Positions 18,838 through 27,857 of a stretch of 64,000 nucleotides of DNA are shown one piece after another. Each line of letters begins with the position of its first letter. Position 1 is the first letter of the stretch. The notes under the pieces were generated by a model that worked only from the letters and a program-made list of their open reading frames with translations, was not told where the DNA came from and made no database searches. The position numbers and the translations under genes are program-made. Origin of the DNA: Cysteiniphilum marinum (lineage in GTDB: Bacteria > Pseudomonadota > Gammaproteobacteria > Francisellales > Francisellaceae); the NCBI RefSeq assembly GCF_014857925.1, contig NZ_JACYVZ010000004.1, positions 86,044-150,043 on the forward strand. Direction: 5' to 3'.

Positions 18838-20493
18838 CTACATTGAAAAGATACTACTAAACATCATTGAGTTATTTATCGATTGATTTGTTAACTTAAG
18901 AAAATCAACCTTATCTTCATTAGTTACCATGCTGTTTGACTCATTAAGAACAGCACCCCACACCGTATGAAAGAAAGACTGAGTCAAGGATTTTACAATT
19001 TGTTTAGCATTACGCCTAAGTACTCCAGCCGTCTCAGTAACAGTATCCCATAAAGGGCCCATGACGAGTGATATAATGAATGGTGCTGTATCATCTTTTG
19101 TTATAAATTTATCACCATATAGCGTACCTACAACTTTGGACGTTAAATAGCTAAAAGGCCCCTGCGCCATAAATGTCCACTTGCGCTGCCGCATTGTTTT
19201 AAAAAGCTCTTCGGATGGATCACCTGGTCCTTTTATATTGATTACAGCCCAAACAAGTGTGCTTAAGAAATTTTGCGCAAATCCTTTACCATAATTATTT
19301 AATCCCGCAGCCTCCAAGCCACTATCTACTGGATCTACTCCTGAGACAGCACCTTGGGCTACACCCATTAGAAACATTGCTACTTCATTTTTGCCTACCA
19401 TAACACCAAAACCAAATGCTTTACTTAATCCGTTCGCACTTGAAAAATAAGCACCTATTGCACCATCAGATAAAATCATGCCCAGCATACCAATGATATA
19501 TATGCCTATATTAAGCGCAGTTTTGGTACCTTGAGACAGATGCCCACTCGGATCAATCTTATTCACCGGATCAGAATCCGCATAGCTATAATGATTCCAG
19601 ACATCATAACTGTCTCGGGATAAGAATCTAGCACTGGTTGGGTCATAATCACGTGCTTTTAAGTAAACGATGTTACTGTCTACATCTTGATACTCACCCT
19701 TGTAAGTAAAGTTATTTGCCGCATTGGTATTTAAGCTGTTGCTATTATTAGCGTTATTGTCTTGGTTATTGTTCTGTAGGTGTGCTAACTTAAAGGCCGT
19801 GGCAAGATAGCTATCACCTAAGGCTTTTGGATTACCATAGGCATCATAATGCTGATTACCCATTACCTCTAAACCACCTGATTTTAATACACCATTGCCA
19901 ACAGCATGCGCTAGCATCATCACCGTATCGCCATTTTGATGAACATAATAACTGTCTTGATTGTTTTGAGTGTTATACTCAGCAACAGTTGCCATATCTT
20001 TGCCAAGACCTGAGAGAAAAAAGCTGTGCTTAATTTTCTGGGTTGCTGTGACATTCTCTGTCGCTAATACGTGACCCGATTGATCATAATAAAACCTGAC
20101 ATGTTCACCATTCTTAATAATGCGATCTGAACGTAAACCATTAGGGTAATACTGGTAGTTTATTGTTTTACCATTCTTTAACTTCACTTTAACCAATTGA
20201 TCTTGACCATTAAATGTATATTCTTTGCCATCAGCAGCTGTGATTAAATCACCATCTTGACTATATTTTTGCTCACGTGCGGACCAATCATGTGGATTCT
20301 GGACACTCGTTAGTTGATCTAAATCGTTATACCAGTATGTGGTGGTTGCACTATCTGTATTATTAATGCTATTAATAATCGCCGTTGGATGATGACTTGA
20401 AACAATAGGCAAAGATGCCGCTAATGCCACATTTTGCCATGTATTTGTGATCAATAACAAACTTATCAGTAGTTGCACAACCGTCTTTTTCAT
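18838..20493 (-). CDS. Secreted mini-RHS protein A, polymorphic C-terminus
   Basis: A 551-residue protein. A Sec signal peptide covers residues 1-26 (ending VALAAS). Residues ~50-150 hold about four YD/RHS repeats (YNDLDQLTSVQNP, YTFNGQDQLVKVKL, NYQYYPNGLRSDRI, FYYDQSGHVLATEN). An Asn-rich spacer follows, then the RHS-associated core (YLKARDYDPTSARFLSRDSY, ending SDPVNKIDPSGH at residue ~317). The remaining ~234 residues are unique: two or three hydrophobic segments (NIGIYIIGMLGMILSDGAIG, FLMGVAQGAVSGV), then a Trp/Phe-rich tail. Full RHS toxins build a cage from many more repeats, so this is a miniature type. No immunity gene adjoins it. Start ATG follows AGAAG and GGGG. Its promoter carries the shared palindrome and a TIR-flanked cassette. 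Confidence 0.8.
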   Translation of the reverse strand: MKKTVVQLLISLLLITNTWQNVALAASLPIVSSHHPTAIINSINNTDSATTTYWYNDLDQLTSVQNPHDWSAREQKYSQDGDLITAADGKEYTFNGQDQLVKVKLKNGKTINYQYYPNGLRSDRIIKNGEHVRFYYDQSGHVLATENVTATQKIKHSFFLSGLGKDMATVAEYNTQNNQDSYYVHQNGDTVMMLAHAVGNGVLKSGGLEVMGNQHYDAYGNPKALGDSYLATAFKLAHLQNNNQDNNANNSNSLNTNAANNFTYKGEYQDVDSNIVYLKARDYDPTSARFLSRDSYDVWNHYSYADSDPVNKIDPSGHLSQGTKTALNIGIYIIGMLGMILSDGAIGAYFSSANGLSKAFGFGVMVGKNEVAMFLMGVAQGAVSGVDPVDSGLEAAGLNNYGKGFAQNFLSTLVWAVINIKGPGDPSEELFKTMRQRKWTFMAQGPFSYLTSKVVGTLYGDKFITKDDTAPFIISLVMGPLWDTVTETAGVLRRNAKQIVKSLTQSFFHTVWGAVLNESNSMVTNEDKVDFLKLTNQSINNSMMFSSIFSM

Positions 20494-20499
20494 AACTTC

Positions 20500-20687
20500 T
20501 GTAGCGTCCCCATAAAATAACAGCGTAGATAATGTATAAAATATTGCCGCTATAGATGTAAATGTAGATGTAGATAAAATTATACTATTGGCTAAAGTTA
20601 GGTGCTATCCGTATGGGTACGGTATGACTGAAATGATCTACGCATTCACCTTGGGACTATTAATGCCAAATAGTTGGGGACGCTACA
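20500..20687. mobile_element. TIR-flanked promoter cassette (MITE-like) before RHS A
   Basis: TGTAGCGTCCCC (20500-20511) and GGGGACGCTACA (20676-20687) are perfect 12-base terminal inverted repeats bounding the promoter region of RHS A. Inside are the hexamer repeats, the -10 box and the palindrome. The distal end supplies the stop codon of RHS B. No transposase is encoded and no target duplication is obvious. It looks like a MITE or the edge of a duplication unit. Confidence 0.45.
20579..20622 (-). promoter_or_regulatory. RHS A promoter: palindromic operator plus -10
   Basis: Minus-strand TATAAT lies at 20579-20584. The palindrome CCGTATGGGTACGG occupies 20609-20622, with exactly 24 bases between. 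There is no good -35 box; the palindrome sits where a class II activator would bind (centre about -43). Confidence 0.75.
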
Positions 20688-22296
20688 AACCGCTTTGTCT
20701 GAATATTTTCATTTGAGTTTGCAGGGAGTTATATTTCCTCATAAACTGACTTCCATATTCAAAATTATTATTGAATTCAGTAGTAAATTTGTTTTTCACA
20801 AACTCCAATATTTCTTTATCTTCAAGAAGTTTTTCCTTAAGAGATAACAAGTTTTTCTTTAAGCTAAGTTGTTCGGTTTCACTTAAAGATTGATTAAGAT
20901 TACTTCCTATTTCATTAATGTTACCGATAATGCTTTGCGCTGTATCATTCTCGGAGAATTCAGATGAAATACTCTCAATCATATCTTCACTCAGGTTCTC
21001 TGCAGGATTTTCCAATGAGTTTTTCAATATTTTCTGAGCAATCGTATGATTTTCGAAATATGCACTCTTATTTCCCTCTGCTTCTATTTCCATAAGATCG
21101 TAATACTCGGACATAGTGATGCCTTCTTTATATTTTATTTTTGAGAGATCTACTTCAGTATCTAATTTAACAGGTTTAGTAAAACTTGTATTGTTCTCTC
21201 CAAATAAATCTATATTATCAAATCCAGCACTAATCCATTCCGATATTGCATATGTAGCCACGTAAGACAAAACCATAATCACTAAAGCACTTCCTGCAGA
21301 GATTAAAATCCCCTTGAGCCATTTAGGCATATGCCCACTCGGATCAATCTTATTCACAGGATCTGAATCCGCATAGCTATAATGATTCCACACATCATAA
21401 CTGTCTCTTGATAAGAACCTGGCACTGTTTGGATCATAGTCACGTGCTTTTAAGTAAACGGTGTTACTGTCTACATCTTGATACTCACCCTTGTAAGTGA
21501 AGTTATTGGCGGCATTGGTATTTAAGCTGTTGCTATTATTAGCGTTATTGTCCTGATTGCTATTCTCTAGACGGATGAACTTATATGCTTTGGCAAGATA
21601 GCTATCACCTAAGGCTTTTGGATTACCATAGGCATCATAATGCTGATTACCCATTACCTCTAAACCACCTGATTTTAATACACCATTGCCAACAGCGTGC
21701 GCTAACATCATCACCGTATCACCATTTTGATGCACATAGTAACTATCTTGATTGTTTTGGGTGTTATACTCAGCAACAGTTGACATATCTTTGCCTAGAC
21801 CTGAGAGAAAAAAGCTGTGCTTAATTTTCTCGGTTGCTGTGACATTCTCTGTTGCTAACACGTGACCCGATTGATCATAATAAAATCTGAGGTGTTCACC
21901 GTTCTTAATAATGCGATCTGAACGCAAACCATTAGGGTAATACTGGTAGTTTATCGTTTTACCACTCTTTAACTTCACTTCAACTAATTGATCTTGACCA
22001 TTAAATGTATATTCTTTGCCATCTGCAGCTGTTATTAAATCACCATCTTGACTATATTTTTGCTTGCGTGACGACCAATCATGTGGATTCTGGACACTCG
22101 TTAGTTGATCTAAATCGTTATACCAGTATGTGGTGGTTGCACTATCTGTATTATTAATGCGATTATTAATGCTATTAATAATCGCCGTTGGATGATGACT
22201 TGAAACAATAGGCAAAGATGCCGCTAATGCCACATTTTGCCATGTAGTTGTAACCAATAACAAACTTATCAGTAGTTGTACAATCGTTTTTTTCAT
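20683..22296 (-). CDS. Secreted mini-RHS protein B, polymorphic C-terminus
   Basis: A 537-residue paralogue of RHS A with the same signal peptide, YD repeats and RHS core to DPSGH (~residue 322), plus a five-residue insertion near residue 45. The variable tail (~215 residues) begins with one membrane helix (WLKGILISAGSALVIMVLSYVA) and continues as an acidic, mostly helical region rich in Glu/Ser/Asn with coiled-coil character (LKKNLLSLKEKLLEDKEILE). The stop codon falls inside the conserved GTAGC end of the repeat cassette, so the tail may have been trimmed by that insertion. It has its own operator and -10 box upstream and a hydrophobic leader. No adjacent immunity gene. Confidence 0.8.
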   Translation of the reverse strand: MKKTIVQLLISLLLVTTTWQNVALAASLPIVSSHHPTAIINSINNRINNTDSATTTYWYNDLDQLTSVQNPHDWSSRKQKYSQDGDLITAADGKEYTFNGQDQLVEVKLKSGKTINYQYYPNGLRSDRIIKNGEHLRFYYDQSGHVLATENVTATEKIKHSFFLSGLGKDMSTVAEYNTQNNQDSYYVHQNGDTVMMLAHAVGNGVLKSGGLEVMGNQHYDAYGNPKALGDSYLAKAYKFIRLENSNQDNNANNSNSLNTNAANNFTYKGEYQDVDSNTVYLKARDYDPNSARFLSRDSYDVWNHYSYADSDPVNKIDPSGHMPKWLKGILISAGSALVIMVLSYVATYAISEWISAGFDNIDLFGENNTSFTKPVKLDTEVDLSKIKYKEGITMSEYYDLMEIEAEGNKSAYFENHTIAQKILKNSLENPAENLSEDMIESISSEFSENDTAQSIIGNINEIGSNLNQSLSETEQLSLKKNLLSLKEKLLEDKEILEFVKNKFTTEFNNNFEYGSQFMRKYNSLQTQMKIFRQSGL

Positions 22297-22302
22297 AACT
22301 TC

Positions 22303-22478
22303 TGTAGCGTCCCCATAAAATAACAGCGTAGATAATGTATAAAATATTGCCGCTGTAGATGTAGATAAAATTATACTATTGGCTAAAGTCAGGTGCTATC
22401 CGTATGGGTACGGTATGACTGAAATGATCTACGCATTCACTCTGGGACTATCAATGCCAAATAGTTTGGGATGCTACA
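22303..22478. mobile_element. TIR-flanked promoter cassette (MITE-like) before RHS B
   Basis: TGTAGCGTCCCC at 22303-22314 and, at the far end, TGGGATGCTACA (22467-22478, 10 of 12 bases matching the inverse) enclose the RHS B promoter, as before RHS A. The interior is nearly identical to the RHS A cassette but has fewer GTAGAT hexamers. Confidence 0.4.
22370..22413 (-). promoter_or_regulatory. RHS B promoter: palindromic operator plus -10
   Basis: Minus-strand TATAAT at 22370-22375 and CCGTATGGGTACGG at 22400-22413 are separated by 24 bases, the same layout as for RHS A, D and F. Two GTAGAT hexamers lie directly downstream of the -10. Confidence 0.75.
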
Positions 22479-22564
22479 CTTGCTAAAACTCTCGCGTTTA
22501 GTAGTCATTATCTGTTCCTCTTCATTTAGATCGAATTATCTCTTAATTTTTTGGTCTTAGTGGT

Positions 22565-24175
22565 CTAGATTTTGATGCTTGCTATATATTGATTAATCAC
22601 ATTTTCAATGATTTCTTTGTGACTTATCACTTCGATATTTCCGCTGATCTTCTTTAAATTTATTTTCATCAATTTTACTTTTTGAAGTAAGCCTGGCTTC
22701 AGTCCATCATTTAACCTATCAATTGCTCTATTGATTTTTTTAACAACAGTTCGACTGCCTGATCTGAAACCTTTTAACCAAATCTTTTTCTTGTTTTTAG
22801 TTAACGCGTCTGTTAACGCATCATTAAGTATTTTAACAAGTTCATCATGATTCATCTCAACGCCAAGCTTACCTTTTATTATGTCTTTTATTGAACAGGC
22901 TTCACTATTGCTTAATTCTAGAATTAATTCATTACTCTGCTTAGAGACAAGCTTCAATCCTTTATTACCTTCATAGACTCCTTTTGCAAGTGCTCCAAAA
23001 TCTAATATCATGCCTAGATATCCAGTATATGAAGAAATTTTATTAAAGGTCTTGTTCTCTAATGATAAACCAATAACTCCTAATGTACCTGAGGCACCTC
23101 CGAAAAATGCCGATGCTGCAAACAAATAAGAGCCACCTGAAAAGAAGAAACCTAACACTCCACCGATAATTGCAATTATATTGAAAGTATAAGCACTAAC
23201 TTTCTCCGACTCATGCCCACTCGGATCAATCTTATTCACAGGATCAGAATCCGCATAGCTATAGTGATTCCAGACATCATAACTGTCTCTAGATAAAAAC
23301 CTAGCACTGGTTGGATCATAATCACGTGCTTTTAAGTAAACAGTGTTACTGTCTAAGTCCTGATACTCACCCTTATAAGTAAAGTTATTCGCCGCATTGG
23401 TGTTTAAGCTGTTGCCATTATTGGCGTTATTGCTATTCTCTAGATGGGTGAACTTAAAGGCTTGGGCAAGATAGCTATCACTCAATGCTTTTGGATTACC
23501 ATAGGCATCATAGTGCTGATTACCCATTACCTCTAAATCACCTGATTTTAATACACCATTGCCAACAGCACGCGCTAACATCATCACCGTATCGCCATTT
23601 TGATGCACATAATAACTGTCTTGATTGTTTTGAGTGTTATAGTCAGCAACGGTCGCCATATCTTTGCCAAGACCTGAGAGAAAAAAGCTGTGCTTAATTT
23701 TCTCGGTTGCTGTGACATTCTCTGTTGCTAACACGTGACCCGATTGATCATAATAAAACCTGATATGTTCACCGTTCTTAATAATGCAATCTGAACGTAA
23801 ACCGTTAGGGTAATACTGGTAGTTTATTTTTTTACCACTCTTTAACTTCACTTTAACCAATTGATCTTGACCATTGAATGTATATTCTTTGCCATCAGCA
23901 GCTGTGATCAAATCACCATCTTGACTATATGTTTGATCGCGTGACGACCAATCATGTGGATTCTGGACACTCGTTAGTTGATCTAAATCGTTATACCTGT
24001 ATGTTATGGTTGCACTATCTGTATTATTGATGCTATTAATAATCACCATTGGATGATGACTTGAAACAACAGGCAGTGATGCCGCTAATGCCACATTTTG
24101 CCATGTGCTTGTGACCACTAATAAACTAGCTAAGAACTGTACAGTTTTATTTTCCCTATGTGTGTTGCTTTCCAT
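22565..24175 (-). CDS. Secreted mini-RHS protein C, polymorphic C-terminus
   Basis: A 536-residue paralogue. Its first ~15 residues differ from the others (MESNTHRENKTVQFLASLL) but then join the common signal-peptide end TWQNVALAAS. YD repeats and the RHS core end at DPSGH near residue 320. The ~216-residue tail has glycine-rich hydrophobic segments (IIAIIGGVLGFFFSGGSYLF, GASGTLGVIGLSL), then a soluble basic stretch (KNKKKIWLKGFRSGSRTVVK) and a helical end. It starts 5 bases after the stop of RHS D, with AGGAT just before, and has no promoter of its own, so expression should depend on D. Confidence 0.78.
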   Translation of the reverse strand: MESNTHRENKTVQFLASLLVVTSTWQNVALAASLPVVSSHHPMVIINSINNTDSATITYRYNDLDQLTSVQNPHDWSSRDQTYSQDGDLITAADGKEYTFNGQDQLVKVKLKSGKKINYQYYPNGLRSDCIIKNGEHIRFYYDQSGHVLATENVTATEKIKHSFFLSGLGKDMATVADYNTQNNQDSYYVHQNGDTVMMLARAVGNGVLKSGDLEVMGNQHYDAYGNPKALSDSYLAQAFKFTHLENSNNANNGNSLNTNAANNFTYKGEYQDLDSNTVYLKARDYDPTSARFLSRDSYDVWNHYSYADSDPVNKIDPSGHESEKVSAYTFNIIAIIGGVLGFFFSGGSYLFAASAFFGGASGTLGVIGLSLENKTFNKISSYTGYLGMILDFGALAKGVYEGNKGLKLVSKQSNELILELSNSEACSIKDIIKGKLGVEMNHDELVKILNDALTDALTKNKKKIWLKGFRSGSRTVVKKINRAIDRLNDGLKPGLLQKVKLMKINLKKISGNIEVISHKEIIENVINQYIASIKI

Positions 24176-24180
24176 ATCAT

Positions 24181-25728
24181 CTATCCTGTCAAATATCGTT
24201 CATTAGAGGCATAATGTACAGATAAGTCTTTATCACTTTTATTGACAAATATGAAAAGTTTTGAATCTTTATCGTAATTTTCACTTTCCTTCTTAACCAT
24301 ATTATTAAGCATCAATCGATCATTTCCGTTTTTGTCTTTATAAGCTCTAGTATACTTATCCAGTAAATCATTTTCTGATGTTGCAGCTGCTGTATGATTA
24401 GAACCATTAAAAGATAAATTATCATAAATCTCATTTAATTGTTTTAAATCTTCTCTTATCTGCTGAGTCTTAAACTTTTTTAACCCTTTAGATGCTCCAA
24501 ATAAACTCGTAAAAATCGATAAACCGCCACCAATAGCACTCATTGCAATCACCTCACCAGAATTAATTTTTTGATTTTTTTTCTTAAATATGAGCTGAGA
24601 AGATATATCACTAGCAGCCCCTCCTGTAGCTCCAGCTAGAAATGGGATTATCATGTTTTGTATCGTAATATTTGATTTAAAGAATAAACCTAAGGCATAT
24701 CCTGTTATATAGCCAGCTAATGAATCAACAACCACAGTTAGCGCTATTAACATCAAAAGCTCTAATGCCTTTGGCATATGCCCACTCGGATCAATCTTAT
24801 TCACCGGATCCGAATCAGCATAGCTATAATGATTCCACACGTCATAACTGTCTCTGGATAAAAATCTGGCACTGGCAGGATCATAGTCACGTGCTTTTAA
24901 GTAAACAGTGTTACTGTCTAAGTCCTGATACTCACCCTTGTAAGTAAAGTTATTGGCAGCAGTCGTATTTAAGCTGTTCTTATTAGAGTTATCGTCTTGA
25001 TTGCTATTCCCTAGATGGGCGAATTTAAATGCCTTGGCAAGATAGCTGTCATTCAAAGCTTTTGGATTACCATAAGCATCGTACTGTTGATTGCCCATTA
25101 CCTCTAAGCCACCTGATTGCAATACACCATTGCCAACAGAGCGCGCCAACATCATTACCGTATCACCATTTTGATGCACATAGTAACTGCCTTGATTGTT
25201 TTGGGTATTATACTCAGCAACTGTCGCCATATCTTTGCCAAGACCTGAGAGAAAAAAGCTGTGCTTAATTTTCTCGGTTGCTGTAACATTCTCTGTCGCT
25301 AACACGTGACCTGATTGATCATAATAAAACCTGATATGTTCACCATTCTTAATAATCCGATCTGAGCGTAAACCATTAGGGTAATACTGGTAGTTTATTT
25401 TTTTACCACTCTTTAACTTCACTTTAACCAATTGATCTTGACCATTGAATGTATATTCTTTGCCATCAGCAGCTGTGATCAAATCACCATCTTGACTATA
25501 TGTTTGATCGCGTGACGACCAATCATGTGGATTCTGGACACTCATTAGTTGATCTAAATTGTTATACCTGTATGTGGTGGTTGTGCTATCTGTATTATTA
25601 CCGCTATTAATAATCGCCGTTGGATGATGACTTGAAACAACAGGCAATGATGCCGCTAATGCGACATTCTGCCATGTGCTTGTGATCAACAACAAACTTA
25701 TCAGTAGTTGCACAATCGTCTTTTTCAT
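24181..25728 (-). CDS. Secreted mini-RHS protein D, polymorphic C-terminus
   Basis: A 515-residue paralogue with the common signal peptide, YD repeats and RHS core ending DPSGH near residue 317. The ~198-residue tail opens with hydrophobic helices (LELLMLIALTVVVDSLAGYI, GYALGLFF, IPFLAGATGGAAS), then a soluble region with FNGSNHTAAATSENDLLDKY and a Lys/Asp-rich end. The pattern of membrane-inserting segments followed by a small soluble domain is shared by several of the six tails. GGGGAAG precedes the ATG. Its promoter has the full palindrome; RHS C follows in the same transcript. Confidence 0.8.
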   Translation of the reverse strand: MKKTIVQLLISLLLITSTWQNVALAASLPVVSSHHPTAIINSGNNTDSTTTTYRYNNLDQLMSVQNPHDWSSRDQTYSQDGDLITAADGKEYTFNGQDQLVKVKLKSGKKINYQYYPNGLRSDRIIKNGEHIRFYYDQSGHVLATENVTATEKIKHSFFLSGLGKDMATVAEYNTQNNQGSYYVHQNGDTVMMLARSVGNGVLQSGGLEVMGNQQYDAYGNPKALNDSYLAKAFKFAHLGNSNQDDNSNKNSLNTTAANNFTYKGEYQDLDSNTVYLKARDYDPASARFLSRDSYDVWNHYSYADSDPVNKIDPSGHMPKALELLMLIALTVVVDSLAGYITGYALGLFFKSNITIQNMIIPFLAGATGGAASDISSQLIFKKKNQKINSGEVIAMSAIGGGLSIFTSLFGASKGLKKFKTQQIREDLKQLNEIYDNLSFNGSNHTAAATSENDLLDKYTRAYKDKNGNDRLMLNNMVKKESENYDKDSKLFIFVNKSDKDLSVHYASNERYLTG

Positions 25729-25797
25729 AACTTCCCCATAAAATAAAAACGCAAATAATGAACAACTGTTGCCGCTGTAGATATAGATGTAGATAAA

Positions 25798-25841
25798 ATT
25801 ATACTATTAGCTAAAGTTAGGTGCTATCCGTATGGGTACGG
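25798..25841 (-). promoter_or_regulatory. RHS D-C promoter: palindromic operator plus -10
   Basis: Minus-strand TATAAT at 25798-25803 and CCGTATGGGTACGG at 25828-25841, with 24 bases between. Three imperfect hexamers lie downstream. On the far side, a GGGGATGCTACA end (about 25894-25905) matches the cassette TIR in 11 of 12 positions, but the gene-proximal TIR is missing. Confidence 0.75.
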
Positions 25842-25991
25842 TATGACTGAAATGATCTCCGCATTTACCCTGGGACTATCAATGCCAAATAGTTGGGGAT
25901 GCTACAACAACTCCATCGAAGCCTCATTCTGTATTGGCACATTAGAAGGTGTGTTATTGTGTTACGGTAAGCCTGATATTTTTAACAATGA

Positions 25992-27647
25992 TCATTCTCT
26001 AAAGAACCCAAAATCTCTAGCAGTCTGATACATAGCGTCACTATTGTTAGTATTAGATATTTCAAAATAATAGTTTGCAAATAAGTCAATTTGGTTCTCG
26101 TCTGTCAAAAACTCATAGATATCATCTATTGGGTCTGCTACGCTCACGTCTTCTAAAACATTTCTTAAAGCTTCATAAAAGCGATATTTAAATGTAAGCC
26201 TTTGCATGCCGCGCCCAGAAGCCATACCCATACTTGAAAATGCATTCTTATATTGATTGAAATCGAATTTTAAAGATTGCTTATTGTTCTTGAACATATT
26301 TTTGAGCTCCTCATTACTCATATTATCTAGCTCTCCTTTTAGTTTAGAAGCCAAAGCAGTAAATGTATTCTCCTCTTGTCTTAAATGTAAATTTATATAG
26401 ATTTTTCGATTACTAGATATCTGAAAATGTCTATTAGTAGGTCTTGGTACATCCACTACACTATTAGCAAGAGATCGCGATCCTAAATATTTTTTATACA
26501 CTCCATACGATATAAGTGAAATTAGAGCAACTGCTCCTACGACAATGCCAGTAATAGCACCTGCCGAAAGCCCACCTTTTTCTTGTGTCGCTTTAGAAAT
26601 TTTTTGAACTAAGTCTGCGCCCATTTCGATTTCACCAATGACAGGCATAAATGAGCCTACAAATTGCAATATACCATACAAATGCATTGCGCTATGCCCA
26701 CTCGGATCAATCTTATTCACAGGATCAGAATCAGCATAACTATAATGATTCCATACATCATAACTGTCTCTAGATAAAAATCTAGCACTAGCAGGATCAT
26801 AGTCACGTGCTTTTAAGTAAACGATGTTACTGTCTACATCTTGATACTCACCCTTGTAAGTGAAGTTATTCGCTGCATTGGTATCTAAGCTATTGCTATT
26901 ATTTACGTTTTTGTCTTGATTGCTATTCTCTAGATGGGCGAACTTAAAAGCTTGGGCAAGATAGCTATCACCTAAGGATTTTGGATTACCATAGGCATCA
27001 TAATGCTGATTACCCATTACCTCTAAACCACCTGATTTTAATACACCATTGCCAACAGCGTGCGCTAACATCATCACCGTATCACCATTTTGATGAACAT
27101 AATAACTGTCTTGATTGTTTTGAGTGTTATACTCAGCAACAGTTGCCATATCTTTGCCAAGACCTGAGAGAAAAAAGCTGTGCTTAATTTTCTGGGTTGC
27201 TGTGACATTCTCTGTCGCTAACACGTGACCCGATTGATCATAATAAAACCTGACGTGTTCACCGTTCTTAATAATGCGATCTGAGCGTAAACCATTAGGA
27301 TAATACTGGTAGTTTATCGTTTTACCACTCTTTAACTTCACTTCAACCAATTGATCTTGACCGTTAAATGTATATTCTTTGCCATCGGCAGCTGTGATTA
27401 AATCACCATCTTGACTATATGTTTGCTCACGTGCCGACCAATCATGTGGATTCTGGACACTCGTTAGTTGATCTAAATCGTTATACCAGTATGTGGTGGT
27501 TGCACTATCTGTATTATTAATGCTATTAATCATCACCATTGAATGATTACTCTTAACAACAGGCAATGATGCCGCTAATGCCACATTCTGCCATGTGCTT
27601 GTAATGACAAAGACACCAATCAGGATTCTAACTAATTGCTTATTCAT
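25992..27647 (-). CDS. Secreted mini-RHS protein E, polymorphic C-terminus
   Basis: A 551-residue paralogue. The signal peptide differs in its first half (MNKQLVRILIGVFVITS) and then joins TWQNVALAAS. The YD repeats and RHS core end at DPSGH (~residue 317). The ~234-residue tail begins with a segment almost identical to that of RHS F (MHLYGILQFVGSFMPVIGEI, MGADLVQKISKA, a glycine-rich membrane helix), then diverges completely into a soluble region (about residues 395-551). I start at 27647, where GGGGAAAGT precedes the ATG; an upstream TTG at 27677 is unlikely. Its operator is decayed, so regulation may differ. Confidence 0.78.
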   Translation of the reverse strand: MNKQLVRILIGVFVITSTWQNVALAASLPVVKSNHSMVMINSINNTDSATTTYWYNDLDQLTSVQNPHDWSAREQTYSQDGDLITAADGKEYTFNGQDQLVEVKLKSGKTINYQYYPNGLRSDRIIKNGEHVRFYYDQSGHVLATENVTATQKIKHSFFLSGLGKDMATVAEYNTQNNQDSYYVHQNGDTVMMLAHAVGNGVLKSGGLEVMGNQHYDAYGNPKSLGDSYLAQAFKFAHLENSNQDKNVNNSNSLDTNAANNFTYKGEYQDVDSNIVYLKARDYDPASARFLSRDSYDVWNHYSYADSDPVNKIDPSGHSAMHLYGILQFVGSFMPVIGEIEMGADLVQKISKATQEKGGLSAGAITGIVVGAVALISLISYGVYKKYLGSRSLANSVVDVPRPTNRHFQISSNRKIYINLHLRQEENTFTALASKLKGELDNMSNEELKNMFKNNKQSLKFDFNQYKNAFSSMGMASGRGMQRLTFKYRFYEALRNVLEDVSVADPIDDIYEFLTDENQIDLFANYYFEISNTNNSDAMYQTARDFGFFRE

Positions 27648-27716
27648 ACTTTCCCCATAAAGATAATGTAAAGACAATTGATAAATATTGCCATTGTAGA
27701 TGTAGATGTAGATAAA

Positions 27717-27760
27717 ATTATACTATTGGCTAAAGTCAGGTGCTGTCCATACACATGCTA
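27717..27760 (-). promoter_or_regulatory. RHS E promoter with decayed operator
   Basis: TATAAT (minus strand) is intact at 27717-27722 and the 24-base spacer is conserved, but the palindrome position 27747-27760 reads CCATACACATGCTA, so both half-sites are damaged. Three GTAGAT hexamers follow the -10. Expression may have left the regulon. Confidence 0.55.
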
Positions 27761-27857
27761 GTATTATAGCACGCAATCTAAGAAGGAACAGAAACAGAAT
27801 ACAAACTTTGTTGTTACATCGATCTTTAAATTATTCGCGTATCATAGTTATCTGACA

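Noticed and set aside
19827..20033. Plus-strand frames repeated antisense to every RHS gene, considered as antisense-coded immunity proteins
   Set aside because: They lie opposite the conserved RHS part rather than the variable tails, vary in length, and have no translation signals; they are shadows of the conserved DNA.
20623..20686. Conserved block before RHS A, B and D considered as a small gene
   Set aside because: The three frames diverge in length and end, and the block is better explained as part of the promoter cassette.
25843..26028. 61-codon plus-strand frame between RHS D and E
   Set aside because: It starts in the conserved promoter cassette and continues into sequence not conserved in the other copies; the matching frames before A and B end quickly, so it is not a gene.
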